A DNA stretch of 64,000 nt from Pseudopelobacter sp964542535 (GCA_964542535.1 CAZIUE010000005.1:62001-126000), one strand, 5' to 3'; counted from the stretch's first letter, positions 52,313 through 61,601 are shown. Numbers and translations are program-made. Notes: generated by a model not told the origin, from the sequence alone.

Positions 52313-54484
52313 ATGGCCATAGCTCCGGACATCCAGCAACAGGTCTTCGACCTGCTCTCCAGGGCATCGAATCTCTCCTTTGTCAGCGCTGACCGGGATA
52401 CGGCGGGCATCATCGGTCTGACCCCCGGCCAGCGGGTAACCGCCGAAGTGCTGACCACCCTCCCGGACAGCCGGGTGCAGGTACGGCTGGGAACCGAACG
52501 TCTGAACCTGAATCTGCCCATGCCGGTGCGGCCGGGGCAGAGCCTGGAGCTGACCTTCGTCTCCTCCGAGCCCCGCTCCACCTTTGCCATCGCCCGCCCG
52601 GGGGGAGCAACGCCCCCCATCACCCTGTCGGACGCCTCACGGCTGCTGGGACTGCTGGCGGGCAACGAACAGATCGATGATCCGCGACTGCGCTCGTCCC
52701 TGCAGAGCATAAGCGGCCTGCTGCGTCATTCAGCCGGAGATTCGGGGGTGCTGGCCAACCTGATGGACGAGGTCCTGACCTACGGCACACCCCGGGGAAC
52801 GGAAACGGCCGCCGCCTTCCTCCCTGCCGCCGGCACAGGGTCGGCAGCGACACAGGACCGCCTGACCGCCTTCGAGTTCGGCGCTTCCCGGATCCTGCAG
52901 CAGATTGCCCGCAGTTCCCGCTTCGCCCTGGTAGAGGCGGCAAATTCTCCGGTCGTACCCTTGTCCCTCAGGCCGGGACAGGAGGTGGACGCGGCGGTGC
53001 TGGGCACCCTTCCCGGCGGCAGAACCTTTGTCACGGTGACGGGCACGACCCTGGAACTGCCCCTGCCGCGCACCCCGCTACAGGGGGAGATCCTGCGCCT
53101 GACCTTCATATCAGCGGACCCCCGGCCGACCTTTGCCATGGCACGCCCCGCGCCGGGAGGGCCCCAGGGGGTTCTGAGCGACGCCGGCCGCTGGCTGAGC
53201 AGCCTGGAACAGGGCCAGGGAAGACTGACGGAACGGCAGAGCTCTGTACTGGAACGGCTCACGTCGGTGCTGCGCAGTCTGCCTCCCGACTCTCCGGCGT
53301 TCACGGCAATCATGGACGAAGCCATCACCTACCAGACGGTCATGGAGGGACGCCAGCACGAGGCAGCGGGCGCCGCGGCGCTGGTTACGCGACAGGATTC
53401 GCTCCGACAGGGCAGCGGCATCGTGCTGAGCGACGATATGGCCAGGCTGCTCCAGGCCCTGGTCAGGGGCAACCGCCTGACCCTGCTGGAAGCGCTCAAC
53501 CAGCAGCAGCCGGGGATCGCCTTTTCCGCCGGCCAGCAGCTGCGGGGACAGGTCATGACCGCCCTGGGGAGCGGGCACTTCATGGTGCAGGTTGCCGGCC
53601 AGATGCTGGAATTCAGCATGCCCCGGGGAACGCGCCCCGGCGACCGGATGAGCCTCTTCTTCATCGCCGGCACTGGCCGGCCGACCTTTCTGATGACCCG
53701 TTTCGGCATGCCGGGAGACTCGCGACTCAGCGAAACGGGCCGCTGGCTGAGCGGCTTTCTCGGCTCCACCGGGGAGAGCGCTCCGGCCGGTGAGACCCTG
53801 GGGATTCTGCGGATCCTCCTCTCCGGTCCGCCAACCGACGGCGCCCAGGTGTCGGCCCTGCTCCAGCAGGGACTGCGGGAGAGCGGACTGTTCTACGAAT
53901 CGCATCTGGCCCGCTGGTTCGGCGGCGATTACCCGCTGGAGGAGTTGCTTAAGGAACCCCAGGGACGCCTGTCCCGGCTGAACCAGCCCAACCCGGCAGC
54001 TTCGTCTCACCATCAGGTGGATGGCTCATCAACGGAAGAACTGAGGGATGTCACCCGGGAAACGATGGAGGCGGCCTTCCGTAAGGCAAGCCAAGTGACG
54101 GGCCAGGAGGACGCGGCCGACCAGCGGGTCCTGCCGTTGCTGCGGGAACAGCTGGAGTCGCTGCAGTCGGGGCACCTCCTCTTTCGCGGGGAACTCTTCC
54201 CGGGCCAGCCGCTGGAGTGGTCGGTGAGCGAGCGCGAGGCCCGGCGGAACAGCGAAGGGAGTCGGGAGCGGGCCTGGAACACGACCCTTCGGGTTGAACT
54301 GCCCCGGCTGGGACGCGTCGCGGTCAGGCTGAGCCTGGACGGCATCCGGGTGGGGATCGAGGTTCGGGCAGATCAGCCGGAGACAGTGGAACGGCTCGAC
54401 AAAGAATGCGCGAGCCTGGCCGGGCAACTGCAAGCCGCCGGCCTGGAACCAGCTGAAATCGGTATCAGCCATGACCACCCCTGA
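52313..54484 (+). CDS. fliK: FliK-like flagellar hook-length control protein with internal repeats
   Basis: A 723-residue protein whose last ~120 residues resemble the Flg_hook domain of FliK (LRVELPRLGRVAVRLSLDG, GLEPAEIGI). Residues 35-117, 217-299 and 403-484 are three copies of a beta-rich unit (LTPGQRVTAEVLTTLP, LRPGQEVDAAVLGTLP, FSAGQQLRGQVMTALG), each ending in LSDAxRxL or similar. Linking helices also repeat (LLRHSAGDSGVLANLMDE and LRSLPPDSPAFTAIMDE). FliK measures hook length and switches export specificity. It overlaps the FlhB-tail gene by 14 bases. Confidence 0.85.
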   Translation: MAIAPDIQQQVFDLLSRASNLSFVSADRDTAGIIGLTPGQRVTAEVLTTLPDSRVQVRLGTERLNLNLPMPVRPGQSLELTFVSSEPRSTFAIARPGGATPPITLSDASRLLGLLAGNEQIDDPRLRSSLQSISGLLRHSAGDSGVLANLMDEVLTYGTPRGTETAAAFLPAAGTGSAATQDRLTAFEFGASRILQQIARSSRFALVEAANSPVVPLSLRPGQEVDAAVLGTLPGGRTFVTVTGTTLELPLPRTPLQGEILRLTFISADPRPTFAMARPAPGGPQGVLSDAGRWLSSLEQGQGRLTERQSSVLERLTSVLRSLPPDSPAFTAIMDEAITYQTVMEGRQHEAAGAAALVTRQDSLRQGSGIVLSDDMARLLQALVRGNRLTLLEALNQQQPGIAFSAGQQLRGQVMTALGSGHFMVQVAGQMLEFSMPRGTRPGDRMSLFFIAGTGRPTFLMTRFGMPGDSRLSETGRWLSGFLGSTGESAPAGETLGILRILLSGPPTDGAQVSALLQQGLRESGLFYESHLARWFGGDYPLEELLKEPQGRLSRLNQPNPAASSHHQVDGSSTEELRDVTRETMEAAFRKASQVTGQEDAADQRVLPLLREQLESLQSGHLLFRGELFPGQPLEWSVSEREARRNSEGSRERAWNTTLRVELPRLGRVAVRLSLDGIRVGIEVRADQPETVERLDKECASLAGQLQAAGLEPAEIGISHDHP

Positions 54485-54800
54485 CAGCGACGAGCGCAAG
54501 GCTGCCGCGCTTTCCTACAAGCAGGGCTATTACGCGCCAGTGGTAGTGGCCCGTGGCAAGGGGGTCATGGCGGAGGCGATCATCGCCTGCGCCCGCGAGG
54601 CCGGGGTCTATGTGCATGAGTCGCCGGAGCTGGTGCAGCTGCTGATGCAGGTCGAGACGGACCAGTTCATCCCCCCCGAACTCTACCGGGCGGTGGCGGA
54701 ACTGCTCGTATGGCTGTACAGGATGGAAGCAGAGGCGGGACCGGCTACCGGCCCGGCCGAACCTGAAATCCCGGACATAACCGGTATGGAGACGGCGTGA
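54471..54800 (+). CDS. FlhB cytoplasmic-tail-like protein (FhlB)
   Basis: A 109-residue protein matching only the C-terminal cytoplasmic domain of FlhB/YscU (AAALSYKQGYYAPVVVARGKG, AGVYVHESPELVQLLMQVE, IPPELYRAVAELLVWLYRM). The membrane part and the NPTH autocleavage motif are absent. Such stand-alone tails occur next to fliK in several bacteria and may support the FliK-triggered switch. It starts within the fliK stop region. Confidence 0.9.
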   Translation: MTTPDSDERKAAALSYKQGYYAPVVVARGKGVMAEAIIACAREAGVYVHESPELVQLLMQVETDQFIPPELYRAVAELLVWLYRMEAEAGPATGPAEPEIPDITGMETA

Positions 54801-54828
54801 CGCCATACCGTGACAGGTTGGAGGTCTG

Positions 54829-56268
54829 ATGCGGATCAAGTTTGGAACCGATGGCTGGCGGGGCGTAATCGCCCGTGACTTCACCTTTGACAACCTCTCC
54901 CTGGTGGCACAGGCCACCATGGATTACCTGAAGCGAACCGGAGCGGCCGACAGGGGACTGGTTATCGGCTATGACCGCCGCTTCCTCTCCCGCCACTTCG
55001 CCCGCCGGGTGGCCGAAATTGCCGCCGGCAACGCCATCCGAGTGCGGCTGAGCGACCACTTCGCCCCCACGCCGGCTGTGTCCTGGGCGGTGCGCGAAGG
55101 GGGCGCCGGCGCGGGGATCATGATCACCGCCAGCCACAATCCCCCGGAGTACAACGGCTTCAAGATCAAGGAAGCCTTCGGCGGCTCCGCCTTCCCCGCC
55201 ACCACCGGTGCCCTGGAGGAGATGGTGGCGGCCAACGAAGCAGCCGGCCGGCCCATCATGGAACGTCCCTTCGACGACGCTCTGCGGGAAGGGGCGATCG
55301 AACTCTTCGACCCCTGCCAAAGCTATTTCGAGCAGATCAGGAACTATGTTGACCTGGAGTTGATTGCAAAAGCCGGTATCGCGGCGGTGGTTGACCCCAT
55401 GTACGGAGCCGGGTGCGGTGCCATTCCCCACCTGCTGCCGGGAGTTGACGAGATCCATGGATTCGAGAACCCTGCTTTCGGCGGTCATCCACCCGAACCG
55501 ATCGGAGAACATCTGGCCGAGCTTTCCGCGCTGGTCCGCGGCGGGCGCTACCATGTGGGCCTTGCCCTGGACGGCGATGCCGACCGCATCGGGGCCGTGG
55601 ATGAAACGGGCGAGTTTTTCTCCTCCCACTGTATCTTTACCCTGATACTGCGGCACCTGATCGAGCGCAAGAAATTGCGCGGCGGTGTGGTCAAGACCGT
55701 CTCTTCCACCTGCATGGTTGATCTGCTGGCAGCCCGCTATGGCCTGCGGCTCTTCGAGACCCCCATCGGATTCAAGCACATCTGCGAGCTGATGCTGAAG
55801 GAAGATATTCTCATGGGAGGTGAGGAGTCGGGAGGGCTGGGCGTTAAAGGGCATATCCCCGAGCGGGACGGCATCCTGATGGCACTCTTATTGCTTGAAA
55901 TCATAGCTGTCCATGGCAAGGGGCTCCGTCAGCTGCTGAACGAGACCATGGACGAGATCGGACACTTCTTCTACCGTCGCATCGATCGCCGCATCGACGG
56001 CGCCACAAAGGAGCGGCTGGTTGCGAACCTTAATACAGAGCCTCCAAAGGCAATTGCCGGCAGAAGGGTCGCTACCACCAACTTCAGCGATGGATTCAAG
56101 TTCATCTTCGAAAACGGCGACTGGCTCCTGATCCGACCGTCAGGAACGGAGCCGGTCTTGCGGCTCTACAGCGAAGCGACCTCACCCGTGCGGGTCGATC
56201 GGCTTCTGGAGGAGGCGGAACGCATCGCCGGCACCGCACCTGACGTTCCAAACAGCGTTCCCGAATGA
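54829..56268 (+). CDS. Phosphohexomutase (phosphoglucomutase/phosphomannomutase family)
   Basis: A 479-residue alpha-D-phosphohexomutase. The phospho-serine is Ser102 in MITASHNPPEYNG, the metal loop DGDADRIG, the sugar loop GGEESGGLGVKGHIPERDG (key GEESGG), and the phosphate site RPSGTEPVLRLYSE. It interconverts hexose-1- and 6-phosphates. Its ATG 54829 follows GGAGGT. It lies between motility genes without a clear functional tie, though it could supply sugar phosphates to the glycogen and polysaccharide genes. Confidence 0.94.
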   Translation: MRIKFGTDGWRGVIARDFTFDNLSLVAQATMDYLKRTGAADRGLVIGYDRRFLSRHFARRVAEIAAGNAIRVRLSDHFAPTPAVSWAVREGGAGAGIMITASHNPPEYNGFKIKEAFGGSAFPATTGALEEMVAANEAAGRPIMERPFDDALREGAIELFDPCQSYFEQIRNYVDLELIAKAGIAAVVDPMYGAGCGAIPHLLPGVDEIHGFENPAFGGHPPEPIGEHLAELSALVRGGRYHVGLALDGDADRIGAVDETGEFFSSHCIFTLILRHLIERKKLRGGVVKTVSSTCMVDLLAARYGLRLFETPIGFKHICELMLKEDILMGGEESGGLGVKGHIPERDGILMALLLLEIIAVHGKGLRQLLNETMDEIGHFFYRRIDRRIDGATKERLVANLNTEPPKAIAGRRVATTNFSDGFKFIFENGDWLLIRPSGTEPVLRLYSEATSPVRVDRLLEEAERIAGTAPDVPNSVPE

Positions 56269-56293
56269 AAAAGAATAGTGAATTTTATGCATA

Positions 56294-56308
56294 GTAATGG
56301 TATTACTC
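56294..56308. promoter_or_regulatory. Short palindrome before cheY
   Basis: AGTAAT GGT ATTACT, 6-base arms with a 3-base centre, 54 bases before the cheY start in a 94-base AT-rich gap. It could be an operator or part of a promoter; no activator is known. Confidence 0.35.
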
Positions 56309-56362
56309 ATCGAATAATCACCCCACCGCGAAAGCGCTGATCCGAAAGAGGAGGACTCTGTA

Positions 56363-56728
56363 ATGGCAAATATTCTCATCGTAGACGACTCATCCACCAT
56401 GCGGAAAATCATTTCCCGTTCGCTCCGCCAGGCAGGCCTGCCGGTTGACGAAGTATACGAGGCCGGTGACGGTATCGAAGGTCTGAACGTGCTCGCCTCC
56501 GGCAAGACGATCCACCTGATTCTGTCCGATATCAACATGCCCAACATGGATGGACTGGAATTCGTCAAAACGGTCAGGGGAAACGGCAACACCGTTCCCA
56601 TCGTAATGATCACCACCGAAGGGGGTGAGGAGATCATCAAGGAAGCCATCGGAAACGGTGCCAGCGACAGCATCAAAAAACCGTTCACCCCCGACCAGCT
56701 CCAGGAAAAACTGGGAGGCCTCCTATGA
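56363..56728 (+). CDS. cheY: CheY-like response regulator
   Basis: A 121-residue single-domain receiver. Acidic pair Asp8/Asp9 (LIVDDSSTM), phospho-acceptor Asp56 (LILSDINMPNMDG), Thr84/85 and Lys106 in KKPF are all present. It would bind the flagellar motor or regulate a partner. ATG 56363 follows GAGGAGG. It overlaps cheX by ATGA. Confidence 0.93.
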   Translation: MANILIVDDSSTMRKIISRSLRQAGLPVDEVYEAGDGIEGLNVLASGKTIHLILSDINMPNMDGLEFVKTVRGNGNTVPIVMITTEGGEEIIKEAIGNGASDSIKKPFTPDQLQEKLGGLL

Positions 56729-57231
56729 CCCTGAATCCGGATATTGCCGCATCCAATATCTTTACCGAAGATGAATTGGCGAAGTATGTCATCGATGCGA
56801 CCCAGGAAGTGTTTTCCACCATGATCATGATGGACGCCGCCGATGACTATCCCCTCAGGGAGCCCATCAACCGTTTCCAGTGCAGCATTACCGGGATGGT
56901 CGGTTTCGCCGGCACCTATTCGGGGGTCATATCGATCCACTGCCCGGTTTCTCTGGCCCTCAAGATAACCTCCAGCATGCTGGGGATGGAGTGCGACGAG
57001 GTAAACGAAGACCTGAACGATGCCATCGGAGAAATCGCCAACATGCTGGGTGGCAGCGTCAAGCAGGTCCTTTCCAAGGGGGGGCTTGATGTGAAGCTGT
57101 CGATTCCCACCGTGATCTCCGGAGAAGACTATACGGTCAATTCACTCTCCGACATGGATTGCGTCGTAATTCCCTTCAAAATCGACGACGACAGGTTCCT
57201 GGTCGGTCTGACCCTCAAGAAGGAAGACTGA
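56725..57231 (+). CDS. cheX: CheX-like CheY-P phosphatase
   Basis: A 168-residue protein of the CheC/CheX/FliY group. It has one E-x2-N phosphatase motif, Glu103 and Asn106, in DAIGEIANMLGGSVKQ, as in CheX. It would dephosphorylate the CheY encoded just upstream (ATGA overlap). Confidence 0.88.
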   Translation: MTLNPDIAASNIFTEDELAKYVIDATQEVFSTMIMMDAADDYPLREPINRFQCSITGMVGFAGTYSGVISIHCPVSLALKITSSMLGMECDEVNEDLNDAIGEIANMLGGSVKQVLSKGGLDVKLSIPTVISGEDYTVNSLSDMDCVVIPFKIDDDRFLVGLTLKKED

Positions 57232-57304
57232 TGTCGCTCTCTTCACCCCTTGATCTGCCGCCAGGTGTGGCGGAACTGGTCCTGAACCGGAAGATACTGT
57301 AATT

Positions 57305-58405
57305 ATGGATGGCCATACCACGCTGCATGAGATGCTGGAATCCTCCCTGAAGCAGGCCGGCGAAGAGAGCGGCATGCTTCTCGGCCAGGAGCTCAGCATT
57401 ACCCTGACGGATTCTCTCGCCACAACCAAAACGGCATACTTCGGAGACCTGGACGACGCAATTTTCGCCATCGGCGTCGAGTCGCGCGAAGCCTATGTCG
57501 GGCAGTTCTATCTGCTGTTTTCGCTGCGCGACGCCATTGTCATGAGCAGTACCCTGCTGGGGATTCCGCCGGCGCGAATCCAGGAGAAGCGACGCCTCGC
57601 CATCATCGAAAACGATGACATCGATGCGTTTTCCGAGATCGGCAACATGGTTAACGGCTCCTTCAACACCGTATTCCAGGGGAGCCTGCCGAACAAAGTC
57701 CACCTGAAGGTCCTGCCTCCCAAAAAATTCGTTCCCGACATCGATCAGGTGTCCGAGGAAGAACCGATTCCCGAGGGGGATTATCTGATGTTCCGCTCCC
57801 GCCTGGAAATGGCGGACCAGGAACTGAATTATCTCGACGTAATGATACCGGTGGAACTGGCAAACCAGTTCGATCCACCGCCGGAACCGACGGAACTTCC
57901 TCCACCCGCGGAAACCGCCACCGACGCCGCGGAACCCGTCTCCCCCGAAGGGGCTGTTGCCGCGTCGCTGCCGGAAAACACCGTCACACCCCACCTGGTC
58001 TCGGGTGAGGGAATCGACAGCATCATCATCCTTCAGGATAACGATGCGGCGCGCCGCCACCTGGTCGAGGCGGTAACGTTCACCGGTTTCCAGGTAGTTG
58101 AAGGGACCCTGGACGACAGCATCAAAGACCTCTTTGCCGGAAGAAACGTGCGGCTGGTCATCATCGGCTCTGAAAACGCCGATGACCGGGAATTGGCGGC
58201 CTGTATCAAGGTCATGGCCCTGCGCCAGGACTCCCCTCCGCCGATCATGATGAGTGCCGAACGATGGACGCGGACCGCCGCGCTGAAGGCGTTAAAATAC
58301 GGGGCGCGGGACATCGCCCTGACTCCCTGCAGCATGGACGAACTGGCGGTAAAGATCCGCAGATGCTGCCGGCTGCACGAGGAGCAGCTCCATGAACAGC
58401 TGTGA
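57305..58405 (+). CDS. CheC/CheX-like protein with C-terminal degenerate receiver domain
   Basis: A 366-residue three-part protein. Residues 1-190 resemble CheC/CheX: DAFSEIGNMVNGSF (107-120) holds the E-x2-N pair. A Pro/Glu-rich linker spans 191-232. Residues 238-352 have a receiver fold (IIILQDNDAARRHLVEAV) but the phospho-acceptor position reads LVIIGSEN (Gly288) and the switch Lys is missing (ALTPC). It is therefore probably not phosphorylated there. It follows cheX by 73 bases. Confidence 0.8.
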   Translation: MDGHTTLHEMLESSLKQAGEESGMLLGQELSITLTDSLATTKTAYFGDLDDAIFAIGVESREAYVGQFYLLFSLRDAIVMSSTLLGIPPARIQEKRRLAIIENDDIDAFSEIGNMVNGSFNTVFQGSLPNKVHLKVLPPKKFVPDIDQVSEEEPIPEGDYLMFRSRLEMADQELNYLDVMIPVELANQFDPPPEPTELPPPAETATDAAEPVSPEGAVAASLPENTVTPHLVSGEGIDSIIILQDNDAARRHLVEAVTFTGFQVVEGTLDDSIKDLFAGRNVRLVIIGSENADDRELAACIKVMALRQDSPPPIMMSAERWTRTAALKALKYGARDIALTPCSMDELAVKIRRCCRLHEEQLHEQL

Positions 58406-58436
58406 ATGAATCCGTTCCATGATCCGGGGTCTCATC

Positions 58437-60551
58437 ATGAGTAACACCAAGAAGCGCCTTTTCCTGGTACATGCCCTAACGGTTGCCATACTGACAGGCC
58501 TGCTGTGCGGGACGACGGTGTTTCCAGCCCAGGCGTCACACTCCTCAAACCGTCTCCACAGGGTTTCTCTGCGCCAGAAGCAGAACTTCACCCGTATCAC
58601 CATCGCACTGGAAAACCAGCCCCGCTACACCCTGACGCATCTGCCCGGCAACAGGCTGCGCATCAGACTTGCCGAAACCGACGGCCCCTTGCTGAAAAGA
58701 CTTCGCCGCTATTCCGATCCCAACCTGGGAGGCATCGTTGTTTCCCGGAACGGCAGCAGCCTGCTCCTGACCTTTTCCTGTGGCGCCAGCAAAGTCTGGC
58801 GCGATGTCAGCCTGGATGGCTTCAATGCCATTACCCTTGACGTTGGAACGCATTTCGGCTCACCGGATCAGCCCCAACGGTATGCCGGACGCGAGAAAAT
58901 CTGGAGCGGCGTCGAAAAACTGGTACAGGATTTCGATCCGCCGTTGAAATCGGAATTCCCCTTCGTTCCCACGGAACGCCAGGTACTGAAAAACCTTCTG
59001 GACGCAAATGCCCAAGAACTCTTTCTGGCAGCGGAAGCTGCCTTGTATAAGGGGAATCTCGCCGAGGCTGAGGAGGGATTTGCTCCGTTCGCATCGCCCC
59101 CCTCGGCAATCAAGCCGCTGGCACTGTACCGTCTCGGCGAAACCTATTACAAGTTGCAAAAGTATTCCCAGGCACTGGCGGCCTTTCGCGAGGCGGAAAA
59201 ACTCTGGCCGGCATTTCTGAACATGAATCCCGCCGTCACCTTCTACTACGGAGACAGCATCGCCCGCGGAGGCGATCTGAGCGCAGCCCGCAGCCTGCTC
59301 TCCGGGCTGATAGCACGCCTGGCGGAGAAAAAATACGCGCCGGTTCTTCTGGTGCGCATGGCCGACATACTGGTTCGCCAGGGACACGAGCAGGAGGCTC
59401 TGGGGGTATACCAGACGGTATCCGAGAACTTCCGGGACAACAAAGCCTCCTGGATGGCCCGCTTGAGGCTCAGGGATCGTGAGTTTCTGCGGGCGACTCC
59501 CTGGAACTACCTGCACCTGGCTGGCGCATACCAAGAAATCCATAACCAGAGCAACGACATCGACCTGCGTGAGGAATCGTTGTTCAAGCGTGTTCTCCTG
59601 GAATCCCTTCACGGCCAGGCATCGGAAGCACTGGGGCAGATCGTGCTGTTCCAGCGAAAGTTCCCGCGGGGGATCTATGTGGCGGTGTGCAGAACCATGC
59701 GCGAGGTTCTGGTTGCCCAGGTGTACCGCGAGACGGTCTGGGCCAATGACTATGCCGCCCTGATTCGTTTCGCCGAGGAGCACCAGGACTATCTGGCCGA
59801 ATGCATGGCCCAGCCGGAGTTTCTCCAGAAATTGGCCCAGGCCTACGATACGGCAGGACGTCCCATCGAGTTGATCAGGCTGTTCAGTTTCCTGATTGAG
59901 CGCCAATGGGCCGCCGCCGGCGCGCCCTTCATGTACGAAGCGGTCGCGGATAATGCCGAATTGCTGGGCGACACCGCAATGGCGGAAAAGTATCTGCGGA
60001 CCTTCCTGCAGAAACACACATCCCACCCTCGCTCCCGCCTGGTCCTGGAACGTCTCGGCTCCCTCCTGTATGGAGAAGGCAGGCATCAGGATGCGCGGGA
60101 CACGTTGATCTGGCTCTTGAACAAAGGAGAGCAGGCGCGTCTGGCAGAGAGTTACTACTATCTCGGGCGCTCACTCTGGGCGCTGCGGCAATTTGCTCCG
60201 GCCTACCGGGCGATGGAACGGTATCTGCCGCGCGGGGTTGATCAGACTGGCAAAGCGGCGACATTGCTGCCGGACGCCTATTATGTTGCCGCATCAGCCC
60301 GGGAATCAGCAGGAGACCGGAAAGGCGCACTGCAACTTCTCGAAAACGGTCTGAAGCTGCCCGATTTATCCAAACGGGACGAGCTGCTGTATAAGGCCGG
60401 GGAACTTCATCTGCACGCAGGCAGGAAACAGCTTGCCCAGATCTATTTTGAGCGGGTTGTCGCCAAAGGGAGCGATCCCGATTGGCAACGGCTCGCCCGT
60501 CACGCCCTGCTCACGCTGGGGGCAAACCCGATACATGAAGCAGCTCCCTAG
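58437..60551 (+). CDS. Exported TPR-repeat protein
   Basis: A 704-residue protein. Signal peptide residues 1-35 (LVHALTVAILTGLLCGTTVF, ending AQA). Residues about 45-145 are beta-rich and similar in layout to AMIN-like modules (FTRITIALENQPRYTLTHLPGNRLRIRL). The rest is a chain of TPR helix pairs (LALYRLGETYYKLQKYSQAL, AESYYYLGRSLWALRQF, LARHALLTLGAN). It may be a periplasmic scaffold for flagellar or envelope assembly; position just before flgB suggests a motility role. Confidence 0.85.
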   Translation: MSNTKKRLFLVHALTVAILTGLLCGTTVFPAQASHSSNRLHRVSLRQKQNFTRITIALENQPRYTLTHLPGNRLRIRLAETDGPLLKRLRRYSDPNLGGIVVSRNGSSLLLTFSCGASKVWRDVSLDGFNAITLDVGTHFGSPDQPQRYAGREKIWSGVEKLVQDFDPPLKSEFPFVPTERQVLKNLLDANAQELFLAAEAALYKGNLAEAEEGFAPFASPPSAIKPLALYRLGETYYKLQKYSQALAAFREAEKLWPAFLNMNPAVTFYYGDSIARGGDLSAARSLLSGLIARLAEKKYAPVLLVRMADILVRQGHEQEALGVYQTVSENFRDNKASWMARLRLRDREFLRATPWNYLHLAGAYQEIHNQSNDIDLREESLFKRVLLESLHGQASEALGQIVLFQRKFPRGIYVAVCRTMREVLVAQVYRETVWANDYAALIRFAEEHQDYLAECMAQPEFLQKLAQAYDTAGRPIELIRLFSFLIERQWAAAGAPFMYEAVADNAELLGDTAMAEKYLRTFLQKHTSHPRSRLVLERLGSLLYGEGRHQDARDTLIWLLNKGEQARLAESYYYLGRSLWALRQFAPAYRAMERYLPRGVDQTGKAATLLPDAYYVAASARESAGDRKGALQLLENGLKLPDLSKRDELLYKAGELHLHAGRKQLAQIYFERVVAKGSDPDWQRLARHALLTLGANPIHEAAP

Positions 60552-60570
60552 CCTCTCGTCCTGACAAGTC

Positions 60571-60603
60571 TGTCAAAATCACGACATTGTCATCGTTTTG
60601 ACA
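60571..60603. promoter_or_regulatory. 33-base dyad upstream of flgB
   Basis: TGTCAAAA at 60571-60578 and TTTTGACA at 60596-60603 flank a nested GACA-T-TGTC at 60583-60591; the centre for both is 60587. It lies about 135 bases upstream of the sigma-54 promoter, as expected for an enhancer binding site. It could alternatively end the upstream transcript. Confidence 0.6.
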
Positions 60604-60698
60604 AAATTTTATGTGTGAGCCACAGGACAGATAGAGCCATCCGACACTATGCGAAGAACTGTCAAGGCTGGTTGCGTGAGATAGCCGCACCGGCTCCA

Positions 60699-60714
60699 AG
60701 GCATGCATTTTGCA
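60699..60714 (+). promoter_or_regulatory. Sigma-54 promoter of the flgB operon
   Basis: AGGCATG-CATT-TTGCA matches the -24/-12 consensus TGGCACG-N4-TTGCA with correct spacing (GG at 60700-60701, GC at 60712-60713). Predicted transcription start near 60725, leaving a short leader with GGGAGG before ATG 60742. Confidence 0.8.
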
Positions 60715-60741
60715 TTTTAATGGGCGCCACGGGAGGTCGCC

Positions 60742-61164
60742 ATGCCGATTGAAGGTTTGTTCAGCAACACCATTGACATTCTCAGCAAGAACATCGACCT
60801 GCGAGCGAAACAGCACAACCTGCTGTCGTCCAATATCGCCAACGCGGAAACGCCCAATTATGTACCCAAAACGCTCGCATTTGAAGAAGAACTCCAGGGC
60901 GCCATCAGGGGGGCCTCCTCCACGACCGGAGCACTGACCAATCCGCGTCACATCCCCCTTAAGGGAGGAGGAGGCAACATTCGCTCAGTGCAGGGGCAGG
61001 TGGTCGAGACCCCCGCCAAAACCCCGGGAAAAGACGGCAATGCGGTGGAGCTTGAGGGAGAAATGGGGCGTATGGTGGAGAACCAGATTCTCTACAACGC
61101 GTCGGTACAGATTCTATCCAAAAAATTGGAAGGACTGCGTAACGCTATCAAAGGACAACAATAA
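60742..61164 (+). CDS. flgB: Flagellar proximal rod protein FlgB
   Basis: A 140-residue rod protein. The N-terminus MPIEGLFSNTIDILSKNIDL and SSNIANAETPNYV are the flagellar-rod motif; the C-terminal helix ENQILYNASVQILSKKLEGL completes the coiled-coil core. First gene of the sigma-54 operon. GGGAGG ribosome site. Overlaps flgC by one base (TAATG). Confidence 0.97.
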   Translation: MPIEGLFSNTIDILSKNIDLRAKQHNLLSSNIANAETPNYVPKTLAFEEELQGAIRGASSTTGALTNPRHIPLKGGGGNIRSVQGQVVETPAKTPGKDGNAVELEGEMGRMVENQILYNASVQILSKKLEGLRNAIKGQQ

Positions 61165-61601
61165 TGGACTTTTTCAGTGCAATGAACATCAGCGCCTCGG
61201 CTCTGTCCGCCGAGCGGACAAGGATGAACCTGATTTCCAGCAACCTTGCCAATGCCAACGCAACCCGCACCCCCGAAGGGGGGCCCTACAAACGTAAGGA
61301 TGCTGTTTTTGCGGCCACTCCGATTGAAAGCCGTTTCGCCAGGGCACTGGATGGCGCCGCGGGCAGGGAGATTCGCCAGGTAGAGGTGCAACAGGTCGTG
61401 GAGGACCAGAGCCCCCCGCGTATCCAGTACGACCCCAGCCACCCCGATGCGAATCAGGAAGGATACGTTGCTATGCCCAATGTGAATGTCATCGAGGAGA
61501 TGGCGGACATGATCGGCGCCAGTCGTACCTATGAGGCCAATGTCACCGCGGTACAGGCGGCAAAAAGTATGGCCTTGAAAACACTGGAGATCAGCAAGTA
61601 A
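61164..61601 (+). CDS. flgC: Flagellar proximal rod protein FlgC
   Basis: A 145-residue rod protein: MDFFSAMNISASALSAERTR, SSNLANANATRTPEGGPYKR, and the terminal TYEANVTAVQAAKSMALKTL. Partner of FlgB in the proximal rod. It starts in the flgB stop codon. Confidence 0.97.
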   Translation: MDFFSAMNISASALSAERTRMNLISSNLANANATRTPEGGPYKRKDAVFAATPIESRFARALDGAAGREIRQVEVQQVVEDQSPPRIQYDPSHPDANQEGYVAMPNVNVIEEMADMIGASRTYEANVTAVQAAKSMALKTLEISK

